Assembly: GCA_016934675.1 (NCBI GenBank)
Contig: JAFGSJ010000068.1
Coordinates: 1-38,754 of the forward strand
Source of the DNA: a bacterium
GTDB lineage: Bacteria; CSSED10-310; JAFGSJ01
Length of the DNA stretch: 38,754 nt
Direction: 5' to 3'
Both the position numbers and the translations under genes were made by a program. Below the pieces are notes generated by a model. That model saw only the letters and a program-made list of their open reading frames with translations, did no database searches and was not told the origin of the DNA. Below are positions 1 through 9,114 of the stretch, piece after piece. How positions within the stretch are numbered: the first letter of the stretch is position 1; each line of letters begins with the position of its first letter.

Positions 1-40
1 CTCCCACTTTGTATCTGCTCTTAGTTTTTCTATGTCTGAG

Positions 41-103
41 GTGGCATGAGCGTCCCGCTCATGTTTGGATGTTCTTGCTCACACGGCTGAGAGGCCGTGC
101 CAC
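41..103. repeat. Double-hairpin, REP/BIME-like intergenic element
   Basis: Two hairpins sit inside an outer inverted pair. CATGAGCG (45-52) pairs with CGCTCATG (56-63) across a 3-nt loop. CACGGC (82-87) pairs with GCCGTG (94-99) across a 6-nt loop. GTGGCA (41-46) can pair with TGCCAC (98-103) to enclose both, although it competes with the inner stems. There is no T-run, so it is not a standard intrinsic terminator for the operon ending at 144. The layout resembles REP/BIME elements. A REP-type transposase gene lies at 7832-8842, but no second copy of this element was found in the window, so a link is only inference. Confidence 0.5.
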
Positions 104-143
104 TCCCGTTTTCTATCTGCCTTTGCTAATATTTTATTGTGTT

Positions 144-1058
144 TCAGGATTCTTTGATGAGCTGATGGCCGAGCCAGACGGTCCGTAATTGGCAGCGGAC
201 TCGGCCTCCGCTTCCCTGGACCGTGTAGGTATAGAACCGGTAGCCGCAGCCGTGGAGTTGATCATGGATGGGTTCGGTCGTTGCGGGTGCGCCTACGATC
301 CGGATGCCGCTGATCTTGCGGTCTTCAGCCCTGTGGAGGTGGCCGTGAACCAGTAAACGGACGCGGTGGGTCAAGGCCAACAGGAGCAGGGCATGTCGGT
401 GTTCCTGGGGTATCTGATGTCCGAGCCGTTCCAGCAGGGAGAGGGTCTGATACCCGCGGCGGTGGGCGGTTTCCGGGGCCGGGATATTGGGGCTGTGGTG
501 CAGGGCGATGATCTTGACCGGAATGTGTCGGAATTGATAGAGCTTGCTGGCCAGAGCTTTGAGTTGATAATAGCCAAGCCAGCCCAGAGCATTGGTCGCG
601 ACATTCAGGTTGCCGAGATTGTTCGAATTGAGTCCGAAGATGACCAGGCGGGGGTCGGGTTGACAGGCCCAGGGAAAGGTCACGGGTTGTTGTCCCATTT
701 TGAGACCGAGGACCGCTTTGTGCATATCCTGCGTGCGGTACATCCGGCGCTTGCCGGGTAAACGGGCAGCCAGGCAGCACAGATCGTGATTACCGGGGAC
801 TATGGACAACCTGTTCTCCAGACCGGCTTCTCGGATAATTTTCCAGAACAGGGTCCAGGTCTCGAGATCGCCCCGATCGGTAATATCTCCGGTGATGAGG
901 ACATGGTTCGCGTTACGAACCGGTCCTGAAGCCAAGATCCTGCGAAAGGCCTGATTCATGCCCTTGAGCGGTGGGAAAATACCCAGCTCGGTCCGTCTGG
1001 CCCCGTCGGTCCCGGTCAGATGCAGATCGGAAAGATGAACGATGGTAAAATTGGCCAT
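144..1058 (-). CDS. Calcineurin-like metallophosphoesterase
   Basis: A 304-residue protein of the calcineurin-like (Metallophos) superfamily, which hydrolyses phosphoesters with a two-metal centre. The metal-binding blocks appear in the right order: D-x-H at residues 11-13 (HLSDLHL), then GDITDRGD, GNHD, the histidine of ALHHSP, and GHLH near the C-terminus. There is no signal peptide, so a cytoplasmic location is likely. It lies 11 bp downstream of the M16 protease gene and is the last gene of the minus-strand operon. The ribosome site before its ATG is poor (GGGG only), which fits translational coupling. The substrate cannot be read from the sequence: cyclic nucleotides, nucleic acids or phospholipid headgroups are all possible for the family. 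Confidence 0.88.
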   Translation of the reverse strand: MANFTIVHLSDLHLTGTDGARRTELGIFPPLKGMNQAFRRILASGPVRNANHVLITGDITDRGDLETWTLFWKIIREAGLENRLSIVPGNHDLCCLAARLPGKRRMYRTQDMHKAVLGLKMGQQPVTFPWACQPDPRLVIFGLNSNNLGNLNVATNALGWLGYYQLKALASKLYQFRHIPVKIIALHHSPNIPAPETAHRRGYQTLSLLERLGHQIPQEHRHALLLLALTHRVRLLVHGHLHRAEDRKISGIRIVGAPATTEPIHDQLHGCGYRFYTYTVQGSGGRVRCQLRTVWLGHQLIKES

Positions 1059-1069
1059 AGTGGCGGCCC

Positions 1070-4000
1070 CTAGCGCCAGGGGATGAGCTCGAAGGGCAGA
1101 CCGAGTTCTTCAGCCAGTTTATGCAGGTCCTGTTCGAGCGTTATAGCCTGACCATCCGAGCTCTTGACCGGTGTAGTCTTGTCAACCACGACCACAATCT
1201 GCATTTTTTCCGGGATAAGATAAGTCCGGGCCAGTTCCTCGAGCGTATCAGCGGTACAGGTCAGGTAGGCCTCCTGGATGAGATCGAGTGTATTGATCGG
1301 TTCCAGTCTGAGTTGGTATCGGGCATAGGTATTGACCAGATCGCGGGGTGTATCCACTTTGAACACAAAAGAATTGAGCAGATCGTGACGTTTGAGTTCA
1401 AGATCGGCCTCAGGAATGGACTGGTGCATTCTCTTCATGATCAGGGCCGTTTCCGTCAAAGCCTGATGGGTCTGGTCAGCCTGGCAGCCGATATAGCCGG
1501 TAAGGTAACCGGCTTGACACATTGAGGCCTGATAGGCATAGGTCGCATAAACCAGGCCGAGATCGCTCCTTAATCGGTTTAGCAGATAGGAATCGCTGCC
1601 CCCAAACACGCTCGTGAGCAAGGAAATTTTCCAGAAATCAGGGTGGGTCCGTTTGACCGTATCGAGCATGAAGATGATCTGGGCCTGGACCTGGCCGGGC
1701 TTATCGATCAGGGCCAGGACCGGAGGCGTTACCGATGGACTATGTACAGTTCGCTCCGCGGTGCTCGTGCCTGGTAGTAACGCGAACAGCTTGTTCAGGC
1801 CCCGTTCCACAGTCGTGATGTCTATATCACCGGCCACACCCACGACCATATTACCGGGCACACAATAAGTCCGGAGAAAAGACTGCAATTCGGCGGGATT
1901 GATCCCGGACAAGTTCTCTATGGCCCGCAGGGGGTCGCGACCGTAGGCATGTCCTTTGAAATGGGCGATTGTAGCTTCTCGCATGGCCGCAGCCTGAGCG
2001 TTCTCACCCTGACGTTCGAGTGAGGTTCGAATCTGCTGCTTAATAACATCCAGCAATTCCGTGTCAAAACGTGAGTGCAGAAGAATATCCTCGAGAATTG
2101 CTAGGCCCTTTTCCCAGTCTTCTTTCATCAGTGAGAGCTGGATTTCAGTGGCCTCCTCGCCGGAATAAAAAGTGAGTTGCAAAGCATTTTCATCGAGCCG
2201 TCGGGCCAATTCCTCGGGCGAGGCGGTCTCGGTACCGCACCTGATGATGGACCTGTTCAACAGATCGGTCAACCCGATTTTTGAGTCAGGTAGGTCGATA
2301 CTACCCGCTTTGACCAGAATGGAGACATCGATCAAGGGTAATTCCGGGTCCTGAAGATAGAAAACCGTCGCCCCCTTGATGTGGCTGATCCTTGCTTGAG
2401 GATACGTGATCCTGTTCGGGACCCGTTCGAATGAAAGCGGGTGTTTCCAGCCTTTCGGGGTCGGGTAATCCGAATGGTTCTCGAATGAATCCGGTCTGCC
2501 GATTTTAAATGCTTCCGCTCGCGTAACCGCCCTGTTTTCTTCGTAATCAACCGGACTCTCATCGGGACCATCACCGGGAATTATGTAAACCGACGTCCGA
2601 TTGCTGTCCTTGATATATTTGTTGACCACACGGGTAATATCATCGGGCGTGACCGTCGCAATCCTTTCAAGATACGTGGTTAAATATTTCCAACCGACGC
2701 GGACTTCGAGCCTCGCCAAACTCTCGGCAAGCTCGTCATTGTTCCGCAATGCATCCAAAAATTCACGCTGGTTCAGCTTTTTTATGCGAGTCAACTCCCG
2801 TTCCTCGACTGGTTCGATTTTCAATTTCTCGACTTCGGCGATCAGAAGGCGCTCATAGTCCCGGCAGGCCTCGAAATAAAGCTTTTGTTTCTGTTCGAAG
2901 TCCAGTTCATCGTTGCCGGCTATGCCTTCCGGTTCGTTCGGTGAGCCTCCCAGCAGGAACATGCCGGCATAGCGGTTATCCGGATTGCCAGCCCAGGCAT
3001 CATGACCGAGTCCTTTATTGGTAATATTCTGGACCAAACGGGCCCCACGACCATAACTCAAGACCATGATCAGGGCATCGAGCGCGTAAAAATCCGCTGT
3101 ACCCATGCGAGCAGCATGATAACCAATCCGGATGACCGGTGAACGGGCCCCCTTCAGGTAACGAACGTTTTGGCGCGGCCCCTGCTGTGTCGGTTCGGGA
3201 AGCAACTCATCCGGAGCCCGATCTCCGGCCGGATAGCGGTTAAAATAGCGCTCAGCCAAAACCCGGGCCTGCTCGATGGTCAGATCACCGACCAGGACAC
3301 AGACCGCGTTGGTCGGAGTATAGTAGGCCCGATGGAAATTCTGAGCCGCAGTCGTATTATACCAGATCATATCGCTCGGCCAGCCGATGGTCGGATGACG
3401 ATAGGGATGGGCTTGATACGCGGCTGCATTCAAATCCAGAAAAGCAGACCGAGTCGGGCTGTTGGCATAACGATAAGCCCACTCGCGCTGGACTACCTCT
3501 TTTTCGACATACAATTCACGCCAGGACGGCTCGAACAGTTGCTCGCTGATTATTGAGAACCATTGTTCGAGCATGTCCGAGGGAACTGAAGCCTTGTACA
3601 TGGTCTGATCCTTATTGGTAAAAGCGTTGATATCAATAGCCCCATTCTTGCCAAGTTGGGCCGAAAAAGCCCGAGGTACAAGGATTTTCTGGACCTCGAG
3701 CCGTAAACGGTCCATCTCCGCCTTTTTCTGTTCAATCAAAGCCCGATCGGGCTCACGCTTCTTTTCCTCGGCCAGAATGACCTGATAGGCGGCTTCGATC
3801 CGGTCTTGTAACTCCTGGTCCTTTTGATAATCGAGTGTCCCAAAATTTTTCGTACCCTTGAACATCATGTGTTCAAGTAAATGGGCCGTTCCGGATTGAC
3901 CCGCATTATCGAGGGCAGACCCGGCCCTGATCGCCAGGCGACAGGCCACCTGCGGCGCTATCGGCCGCTCGACCACCAGGAAGAGCATGCCATTGTCCAA

Positions 4001-4123
4001 TCGAAATTCCTGCACATCGAGATTGAACTCCGGACCGATTTCCGTAGCTGAGCCGTTCGGGTAACTCCCCAGACACATCCAGACAATCATAAGTAAACAG
4101 ATACACAAACGCGAACGGATCAT
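1070..4123 (-). CDS. M16 family zinc metalloprotease, two-domain, exported
   Basis: A 1017-residue pitrilysin/insulinase-family protease. The inverted zinc motif HxxEH is at residues 81-85 (HLLEH), and a downstream glutamate in the KEVVQREW stretch fits the third metal ligand. A charged helical insertion (about residues 100-150) separates the zinc motif from the rest of the active domain. The C-terminal half (about 560-1010) has the M16 fold pattern but no HxxEH, as expected for the inactive partner domain. Residues 1-27 look like a signal peptide (short basic start, hydrophobic core), so it likely acts in the periplasm or cell envelope. A strong AAGGAGG lies just upstream of the ATG at 4123. 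The gene starts 19 bp after trkH and is followed after 11 bp by the phosphoesterase. Confidence 0.93.
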   Translation of the reverse strand: MIRSRLCICLLMIVWMCLGSYPNGSATEIGPEFNLDVQEFRLDNGMLFLVVERPIAPQVACRLAIRAGSALDNAGQSGTAHLLEHMMFKGTKNFGTLDYQKDQELQDRIEAAYQVILAEEKKREPDRALIEQKKAEMDRLRLEVQKILVPRAFSAQLGKNGAIDINAFTNKDQTMYKASVPSDMLEQWFSIISEQLFEPSWRELYVEKEVVQREWAYRYANSPTRSAFLDLNAAAYQAHPYRHPTIGWPSDMIWYNTTAAQNFHRAYYTPTNAVCVLVGDLTIEQARVLAERYFNRYPAGDRAPDELLPEPTQQGPRQNVRYLKGARSPVIRIGYHAARMGTADFYALDALIMVLSYGRGARLVQNITNKGLGHDAWAGNPDNRYAGMFLLGGSPNEPEGIAGNDELDFEQKQKLYFEACRDYERLLIAEVEKLKIEPVEERELTRIKKLNQREFLDALRNNDELAESLARLEVRVGWKYLTTYLERIATVTPDDITRVVNKYIKDSNRTSVYIIPGDGPDESPVDYEENRAVTRAEAFKIGRPDSFENHSDYPTPKGWKHPLSFERVPNRITYPQARISHIKGATVFYLQDPELPLIDVSILVKAGSIDLPDSKIGLTDLLNRSIIRCGTETASPEELARRLDENALQLTFYSGEEATEIQLSLMKEDWEKGLAILEDILLHSRFDTELLDVIKQQIRTSLERQGENAQAAAMREATIAHFKGHAYGRDPLRAIENLSGINPAELQSFLRTYCVPGNMVVGVAGDIDITTVERGLNKLFALLPGTSTAERTVHSPSVTPPVLALIDKPGQVQAQIIFMLDTVKRTHPDFWKISLLTSVFGGSDSYLLNRLRSDLGLVYATYAYQASMCQAGYLTGYIGCQADQTHQALTETALIMKRMHQSIPEADLELKRHDLLNSFVFKVDTPRDLVNTYARYQLRLEPINTLDLIQEAYLTCTADTLEELARTYLIPEKMQIVVVVDKTTPVKSSDGQAITLEQDLHKLAEELGLPFELIPWR

Positions 4124-4142
4124 ATATATGTCCTCCTTACTC

Positions 4143-5588
4143 TCAGCGTTTCCAGAATTCAGGAATGAAAAGAATTAAAACGGTATACAGCTCAAGCCGC
4201 CCGACCATCATGCAAAACGACAGGAACCATTTGCCCAGTATAGGGATATGGGCGTAGTTGTCCATTGGCCCGACCGATCCGAGACCCGGTCCGACATTGC
4301 CGAGTGAGGCCAGGACCGACGAGAAAGCCGATACAAGATCGAGACCAAGGGCGGCCATGAACAAGGTCCCCAAGGTCTGTATTCCCAGAAAAAGTAAAAA
4401 AAAGGCGAGTATGTCCTGGATTATCGAATTCGAGACAATCGTCTGACCAAGCTTGACTCTTTTTATGGCTTTTGGGTGAATAGTCTCGTAAAATTCGATA
4501 TAGGCATGTTTCAAGAGCATCAGAACACGGACCTGTTTCACCGAACCTGCGGTCGAGCCAGCACACCCCCCCATAAACATGAGGCAAAGCAGAATAACCT
4601 GGGGGAAATAAGGCCATAACTCAAAATTATCTGTCGAGTAGCCCGTGGTCGTTATTATTGAAACAACCTGAAAAGAAGCCATCCGAAACGAATGCCAGAA
4701 GCCATAAGGCGTCTGAAAGGCCAGGAAACATGTGGCCATGGCTATGCTGATAATCGTGACTGTTACGTAAAACTTGAATTCACTGTTCCGATAACAATGG
4801 ACTAGCTTGCCTTTTAAAGCCGCAAAATGAAGAGCGAAATTGACCCCGGCCAGAAACATGAAGACGGTAATCACCCCATCGATATAGGCACTGTCGTAGG
4901 CACCGATGCTGAGATTTCTGGTCGAGAATCCGCCGGTAGCCATCGTACCAAAAGTATGACAGAGCGAATCGAACAGGGACATGCCGCCCAGGAGCAGCAG
5001 GACTGTTTCCGCTGCTGATATGGCCACATAGACAATCCAGAGTGTCTTAGCGGTTTCCGTTATTCGTGGTTTGAGCCGGTCCGGCGTGGGACCGGGTACT
5101 TCAGCCTTATATAACTGCATACCGCCAATACCGAAAATCGGCAGAATGGCCAGAGATAAAACGATGATCCCCATTCCTCCCAGCCAATGGGTCAGGCTCC
5201 TCCAAAATAGAATGCCGGCAGAAACATCCTCGATCTCGGTCAGAATTGTCGCCCCGGTCGTGGTAAATCCGGACATGGATTCAAAAAAAGCATCGGTAAA
5301 TGAGGTCACCGTGCCTGAAAAATAATAGGGTAAAGCGCCAAATAAAGAAATGAAAAGCCAAGCGAATGTGACGATTACAAATCCGTCCTTACGCTGGATA
5401 TGGGTCGTCTCGCTCAGAGTCAGCCCATATCCTGTGCCGGCTACGATTAATGTGATACACATGGACACCAAGAGAGCCTGATAGTCTCCGGCGTGGAGAG
5501 TGATCGAGAAAAACAGGGGCAGAATATAGGTCACACCGGTGACCAGCAGAAGAATACTGACACTTTTGATGATCGCCCGATAATTCAT
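4143..5588 (-). CDS. trkH: TrkH-type potassium uptake channel subunit
   Basis: A 481-residue inner-membrane K+ translocating subunit of the Trk/Ktr superfamily, built from four M1-pore-M2 repeats. The four pore loops are visible as SGFTTTGATI, GTMATGGFST, ITTTGYSTDN and LGNVGPGLGSVGP, separated by long hydrophobic helices. The open frame extends to 5738, but that start would overlap trkA by 140 bases. The ATG at 5588 (MNYRAIIKSV) begins 10 bases after the trkA stop and matches the usual TrkH N-terminus, so it was chosen. It works with the TrkA regulator encoded immediately upstream. The protein ends ...LYTVLILFIPEFWKR, as is typical for TrkH. Confidence 0.95.
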   Translation of the reverse strand: MNYRAIIKSVSILLLVTGVTYILPLFFSITLHAGDYQALLVSMCITLIVAGTGYGLTLSETTHIQRKDGFVIVTFAWLFISLFGALPYYFSGTVTSFTDAFFESMSGFTTTGATILTEIEDVSAGILFWRSLTHWLGGMGIIVLSLAILPIFGIGGMQLYKAEVPGPTPDRLKPRITETAKTLWIVYVAISAAETVLLLLGGMSLFDSLCHTFGTMATGGFSTRNLSIGAYDSAYIDGVITVFMFLAGVNFALHFAALKGKLVHCYRNSEFKFYVTVTIISIAMATCFLAFQTPYGFWHSFRMASFQVVSIITTTGYSTDNFELWPYFPQVILLCLMFMGGCAGSTAGSVKQVRVLMLLKHAYIEFYETIHPKAIKRVKLGQTIVSNSIIQDILAFFLLFLGIQTLGTLFMAALGLDLVSAFSSVLASLGNVGPGLGSVGPMDNYAHIPILGKWFLSFCMMVGRLELYTVLILFIPEFWKR

Positions 5589-5598
5589 ACAGACCCAC

Positions 5599-6942
5599 TC
5601 ACTGGAATAAAAGCTCGACTTTGTTAATATTCGAGCGCAACGAGAAGACGATGACCCGGTCCGCAGGGAAAATCTTGTCAGTCCCACTCGGAATGATGAC
5701 TTCGTCATTATGAATGATGGCACCGATAATACAACCATACGGTAAGGTCAGTTGAATGAGTGGAATATTGATGATCTGCGATTTCGAGTGAGGTATGAAT
5801 TCGAGGATTTCCGCTTTATCACCCGCTATGGACGACATGGACAGCACCGTGCCGCGGCGCATGAATTTAAAGATATTGTCTGCGGTTATCCGCTTGGGGT
5901 TTATGACCGTATCGAAGCCCATCGAACTCAATAGGGCATTGTAACGATCATCCTGGATAATCGCAATGATTTTCCTGATCTTGAGATGTCGGGCGAGCAG
6001 AGACATGAGCACATTGGTCTTGTCATTCGAGGTGGCCGTGACCAGGGCGTCTACCTGGTCCAGGCCCTCATCCATCAGCGTTTCAATGTCGGTCGCATCT
6101 GCCTGCAGTATCAGCGATTTGGTCAATCGCTCGTTTAAACGCTCGCATTGCTCGAGATCACGCTCGATGATCTTGATGCGATCGATCTTGGGCTCGAGTT
6201 TTTGGGCCAGATGGCCGCCTATCTGCCCACCACCGATTATGGCCAGACTAGTCAAACTATCCATTTGTCGACCGAGTAGTCCCAGGATATCGTGCATCAA
6301 GGCTGCTTCACCCAAAAGGTAGAGATGATCATCAGGCATGATCGAATCTTCACCCGAGGGGATTATGATACGTTGACCGCGCAGAATGGCCACGATCAGA
6401 AAGGCATATTGTTTCTTCAACTCAAAAAAATCCTTGAGCCTGGTATTGATCAGGGGATCATTTTCATGGATAACCAGGTCCACCAATTGGATGCGTCCCT
6501 CACCGAAACGGGCTATATCACTCGCCTCCGGAAAACTTAGTATCCGGGCGATCTCATCCGAAACCTGAAAATCAGGATTTATGATCAGATCGATACCCAT
6601 TTTGCGCTTGATGAAATTGGGGATGTCAGTCGAATATTCGGGATTTGCGACGCGGGCTATTTTGACCCGGACCTTGTACTCACGGGCTAACAGACAGGAA
6701 AGCATATTGACTTCATCCCGGTTCGTGACGGCCACCATCATGTCCATCTGCTCGATCCCGGCTTCTTCAAGCAGACGAGCACTCGCACCATTTCCCGTCA
6801 ACATAAGCACATCGAGTTTTTCATTGATATATTGGGCCTTGTCTCGATTACTCTCAATAACAGTGACATCGTGGTTTTCACGTGAAAGACGTTCGGCCAG
6901 GGAATAACCAACATCACCTGCACCAATAACCAGGATTTTCAT
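5599..6942 (-). CDS. trkA: TrkA potassium uptake regulatory subunit
   Basis: A 447-residue cytoplasmic peripheral protein that gates TrkH by binding nucleotide. It has two tandem RCK units. The first Rossmann glycine motif is GAGDVG at about residues 7-12, and the second is GGGQIGG at about 235-241. Each is followed by an RCK-C (TrkA_C) segment, the first around 145-225 and the second at 370-447. This duplicated form is the classical length for TrkA. It is co-transcribed with trkH, 10 bases away, and lies 65 bases after the zinc-ribbon/receiver gene. The short spacer upstream holds only a weak AAGG ribosome site. Confidence 0.95.
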   Translation of the reverse strand: MKILVIGAGDVGYSLAERLSRENHDVTVIESNRDKAQYINEKLDVLMLTGNGASARLLEEAGIEQMDMMVAVTNRDEVNMLSCLLAREYKVRVKIARVANPEYSTDIPNFIKRKMGIDLIINPDFQVSDEIARILSFPEASDIARFGEGRIQLVDLVIHENDPLINTRLKDFFELKKQYAFLIVAILRGQRIIIPSGEDSIMPDDHLYLLGEAALMHDILGLLGRQMDSLTSLAIIGGGQIGGHLAQKLEPKIDRIKIIERDLEQCERLNERLTKSLILQADATDIETLMDEGLDQVDALVTATSNDKTNVLMSLLARHLKIRKIIAIIQDDRYNALLSSMGFDTVINPKRITADNIFKFMRRGTVLSMSSIAGDKAEILEFIPHSKSQIINIPLIQLTLPYGCIIGAIIHNDEVIIPSGTDKIFPADRVIVFSLRSNINKVELLFQ

Positions 6943-7007
6943 CGATTGACCTTTATCAGGTGAAATTGTCTGCTTTCAGAAGGTTAGATATGATGAAACC
7001 AGACAGA

Positions 7008-7607
7008 TCATTCCGGGAAAAGTATCTGATTGATCCGAAACAGAAAATGGTCCGGTGGGTTGGATTTACTGATGTAACCGCTCGCCCCAAGCTTCCGGAC
7101 CAGCATGACTTCCTCAGCCTTTTTAAAGACACCGGTCATAACTAATACAGGTAAATTCTGACTGAGTTTCGCGGCTCGTACTTGTTTCAACAGTTCAAAA
7201 CCATCCATCTTGGGAAGCTGAAGGTCAAGTATGAGCAAATCAAGAGCGGGCAACTCATGTTTCAACATCTGAAGAGCAGCCTCTCCATCCTCGGCCATCA
7301 GCACCTCGTATCCTTCTTTCGTCAGCAAGTCTGCCAGCATTTTCCGAAAAAAAGCCGTATCTTCGGCAATCAGTATCCGTTTCTGCTTCCGCTCCTGATA
7401 AAAAGCCGGCGAAGTCTCATCCTTCATCATGGCCGGAATATTGGCCTGATTGTCTACCCGGATTTCCTGTGCCTGTTCAGTCTCTTCCTGCTTCTTGACT
7501 GAAAAAATATACTGACACTTAGGGCAACGTATCTTGACGCCTTTGAGGGTTATCCGACTATCATCAATCTTACATACGGTCTTGCATGATGGGCATCGAA
7601 CGATCAT
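7008..7607 (-). CDS. Zinc-ribbon (MJ0042-type) / response-regulator receiver fusion
   Basis: A 199-residue cytoplasmic protein with two parts. Residues 1-38 form a four-cysteine zinc ribbon (C5-x2-C8 and C28-x2-C31, then a Phe) of the MJ0042 type. Residues 77-199 form a CheY-like receiver domain with acidic pair E82/D83, phospho-acceptor D128 in LILDLQLP, T158 and K181. There is no DNA-binding or enzymatic output domain, so signalling probably runs through protein contacts or through the zinc ribbon. No histidine kinase is nearby. AGGAG precedes the ATG at 7607. It is the promoter-proximal gene of the trkA-trkH-protease-phosphoesterase operon, so its signal may bear on potassium or envelope stress. 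That link is inference. Confidence 0.88.
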   Translation of the reverse strand: MIVRCPSCKTVCKIDDSRITLKGVKIRCPKCQYIFSVKKQEETEQAQEIRVDNQANIPAMMKDETSPAFYQERKQKRILIAEDTAFFRKMLADLLTKEGYEVLMAEDGEAALQMLKHELPALDLLILDLQLPKMDGFELLKQVRAAKLSQNLPVLVMTGVFKKAEEVMLVRKLGASGYISKSNPPDHFLFRINQILFPE

Positions 7608-7629
7608 ACTTTCTGCTCCTTATAGATAC

Positions 7630-7658
7630 TATATACATCATTCCACTTAAGAGTTCAA
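7630..7658 (-). promoter_or_regulatory. Sigma-70-like promoter of the zinc-ribbon/trk operon
   Basis: On the minus strand, TTGAAC (7653-7658) is followed after 17 bases by TATATA (7630-7635). TATAGT, two bases further on, is an alternative -10. The predicted transcript start near 7623 leaves a short leader with AGGAG before the ATG at 7607. Seen by eye only. Confidence 0.5.
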
Positions 7659-7730
7659 ACACTTAATAAAAAAGTATACTCGAAAAGAGATGAATCTGCA
7701 AATGTTGGGGAAATGTTGGGGAAGTCGAGC

Positions 7731-9114
7731 GGGGACACTCAAATAGAACTTGTCAAATGAATTTTTGTGTTGTATACTGGTTGTAGTCGAGAATAGACGA
7801 TAAGATTTGAACAGAAAGAGAGGAAACGATTATGGCTCGTCGCTCACGATTGAAGTATAAGGACCCCCGGAGTGGGTATTATCACATCATGACCCGCACG
7901 GTCCTGAAGTCATTTCTGTTGGATGAGGTTGGCAAGGAGGAGTTTCTGAACCTACTCCGGAAGCTGGCCCAGGTCTATTTCGTCAAGGTGGTTTCCTTTG
8001 CGATCATGAGCAATCATGTGCATCTGATCATACGAATGCTACCACAGGAAGAAATCAGTGATGAGGATTTGAGACGACGTCATCATCGCTATTACAATGA
8101 GGGGATGACGCTTTTGAAGCAGCGTTTCGATCCTGAGCGGACAGAGTATTACCGGTCCCGCTTCGGGGATTTGTCAAAGTTTATGCAGGACCTCAAGCAG
8201 CGGTTTTCACGCTGGTATAACAAACGGATGGACAATCACGGGCATATTTGGGGAGAGCGGTTCACAAGTGTATTACTCGAAGCGGGTCGGGCTCTGACCG
8301 CATGTATGGTTTACGTGGAATTGAACAGTTTACGGGCCGGTTTGGTGACCCGTCCCGAGGAGTATCGTTGGAGCAGTCTGGCCCACTATGTCAGTGGTGG
8401 TCGTACGGCAGCCTGGTTGGATCACGAGACGCTCAAGACCAAGCTGGAATGGCGAGCCGAGCTGCATGAAAAAGAGCGAGATCGCCGCGACAAGAGTGCT
8501 CAAGCAGGGCGAAGCACATCAGTGGTCAAGGAGTATCTCACCCTGGTCTATCGGCAAGGGATGGTCGAGCGTCCGGGTAAAGCGACACTCGATAAGCATG
8601 TGGGCGAGCAGGCTTTGAGTGAGGATTTCGCCTCTCTGGGTGTGCTGTCCTTTCGGCAACGTATCCGTCATTTCAGTGATGGGGTCTTTCTGGGCGGCAA
8701 AGACTTCTGTCAGCAACAATTCACTGACTTCCGGTCGTATTTCCAGACGAAGAAGGAGCGTCAGGGTCATCCGGTTATGCCTCGCCATGCGGCCGTGCCG
8801 GGAGGACTCTTGGACCTCTATACCATTCGCAAATTGACCTGAACTGCTTCTGAGAACTGACTCCAAGCGAAACTATCACATCATCACGCGGTATTAATCA
8901 TCCGCGAAGGCATTTCTCCGTTTTTTCAGTGTACTTCTCTGCGCCTTGAATGAGTCTTTTCTTTCAAATTTCCCGGATCAAATCGAATTTTCCCTGTTTC
9001 TTTCTGTTTCTTTCAGATTACTGACATCTTTCGAATGTTTGAGCAGTTCACAGACTCACATGGACTCATAACTGATCACACTCAGAAAAGTATTGGATCA
9101 ATTAGAGTGTCCCC
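7731..9114. mobile_element. Putative transposable unit: REP-type transposase between inverted repeats
   Basis: GGGGACACTC at 7731-7740 and its perfect reverse complement GAGTGTCCCC at 9105-9114 bracket the HUH transposase gene. The similarity extends inward (AAATAGA against TAATTGA when both are read inward). No target duplication was seen outside the repeats. Classical Y1 elements (IS200/IS605) lack terminal inverted repeats, so this may be a mobile unit, or the repeats may be the short palindromic targets that this transposase recognises. The boundaries are inferred only from the inverted repeat. Confidence 0.45.
7832..8842 (+). CDS. HUH/Y1 REP-associated tyrosine transposase (RAYT-like)
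   Basis: A 336-residue member of the Y1 transposase (TnpA_REP) superfamily, which nicks single-stranded hairpin DNA through a catalytic tyrosine. The N-terminal signature GYYHIMTRTV is followed by the HUH motif at H62-V63-H64 (SNHVHLIIR) and a candidate nucleophile at Y129 (RFSRWYNKR). WGERF and YVELNSLRAGLV are also typical RAYT blocks. The protein is longer than the minimal 150-200-residue IS200 type. The extra 120 or so C-terminal residues probably bind DNA or mediate partner contacts. GAGAGGAAA lies just upstream of the ATG at 7832. The gene stands alone, flanked by inverted GGGGACACTC repeats, and appears intact. Confidence 0.88.
   Translation: MARRSRLKYKDPRSGYYHIMTRTVLKSFLLDEVGKEEFLNLLRKLAQVYFVKVVSFAIMSNHVHLIIRMLPQEEISDEDLRRRHHRYYNEGMTLLKQRFDPERTEYYRSRFGDLSKFMQDLKQRFSRWYNKRMDNHGHIWGERFTSVLLEAGRALTACMVYVELNSLRAGLVTRPEEYRWSSLAHYVSGGRTAAWLDHETLKTKLEWRAELHEKERDRRDKSAQAGRSTSVVKEYLTLVYRQGMVERPGKATLDKHVGEQALSEDFASLGVLSFRQRIRHFSDGVFLGGKDFCQQQFTDFRSYFQTKKERQGHPVMPRHAAVPGGLLDLYTIRKLT

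Noticed and set aside
5589..5738. N-terminal extension of trkH to 5738
   Set aside because: It would overlap the 3' end of trkA, and the extension is basic and Ser-rich without TrkH similarity; ATG 5588 fits the family.
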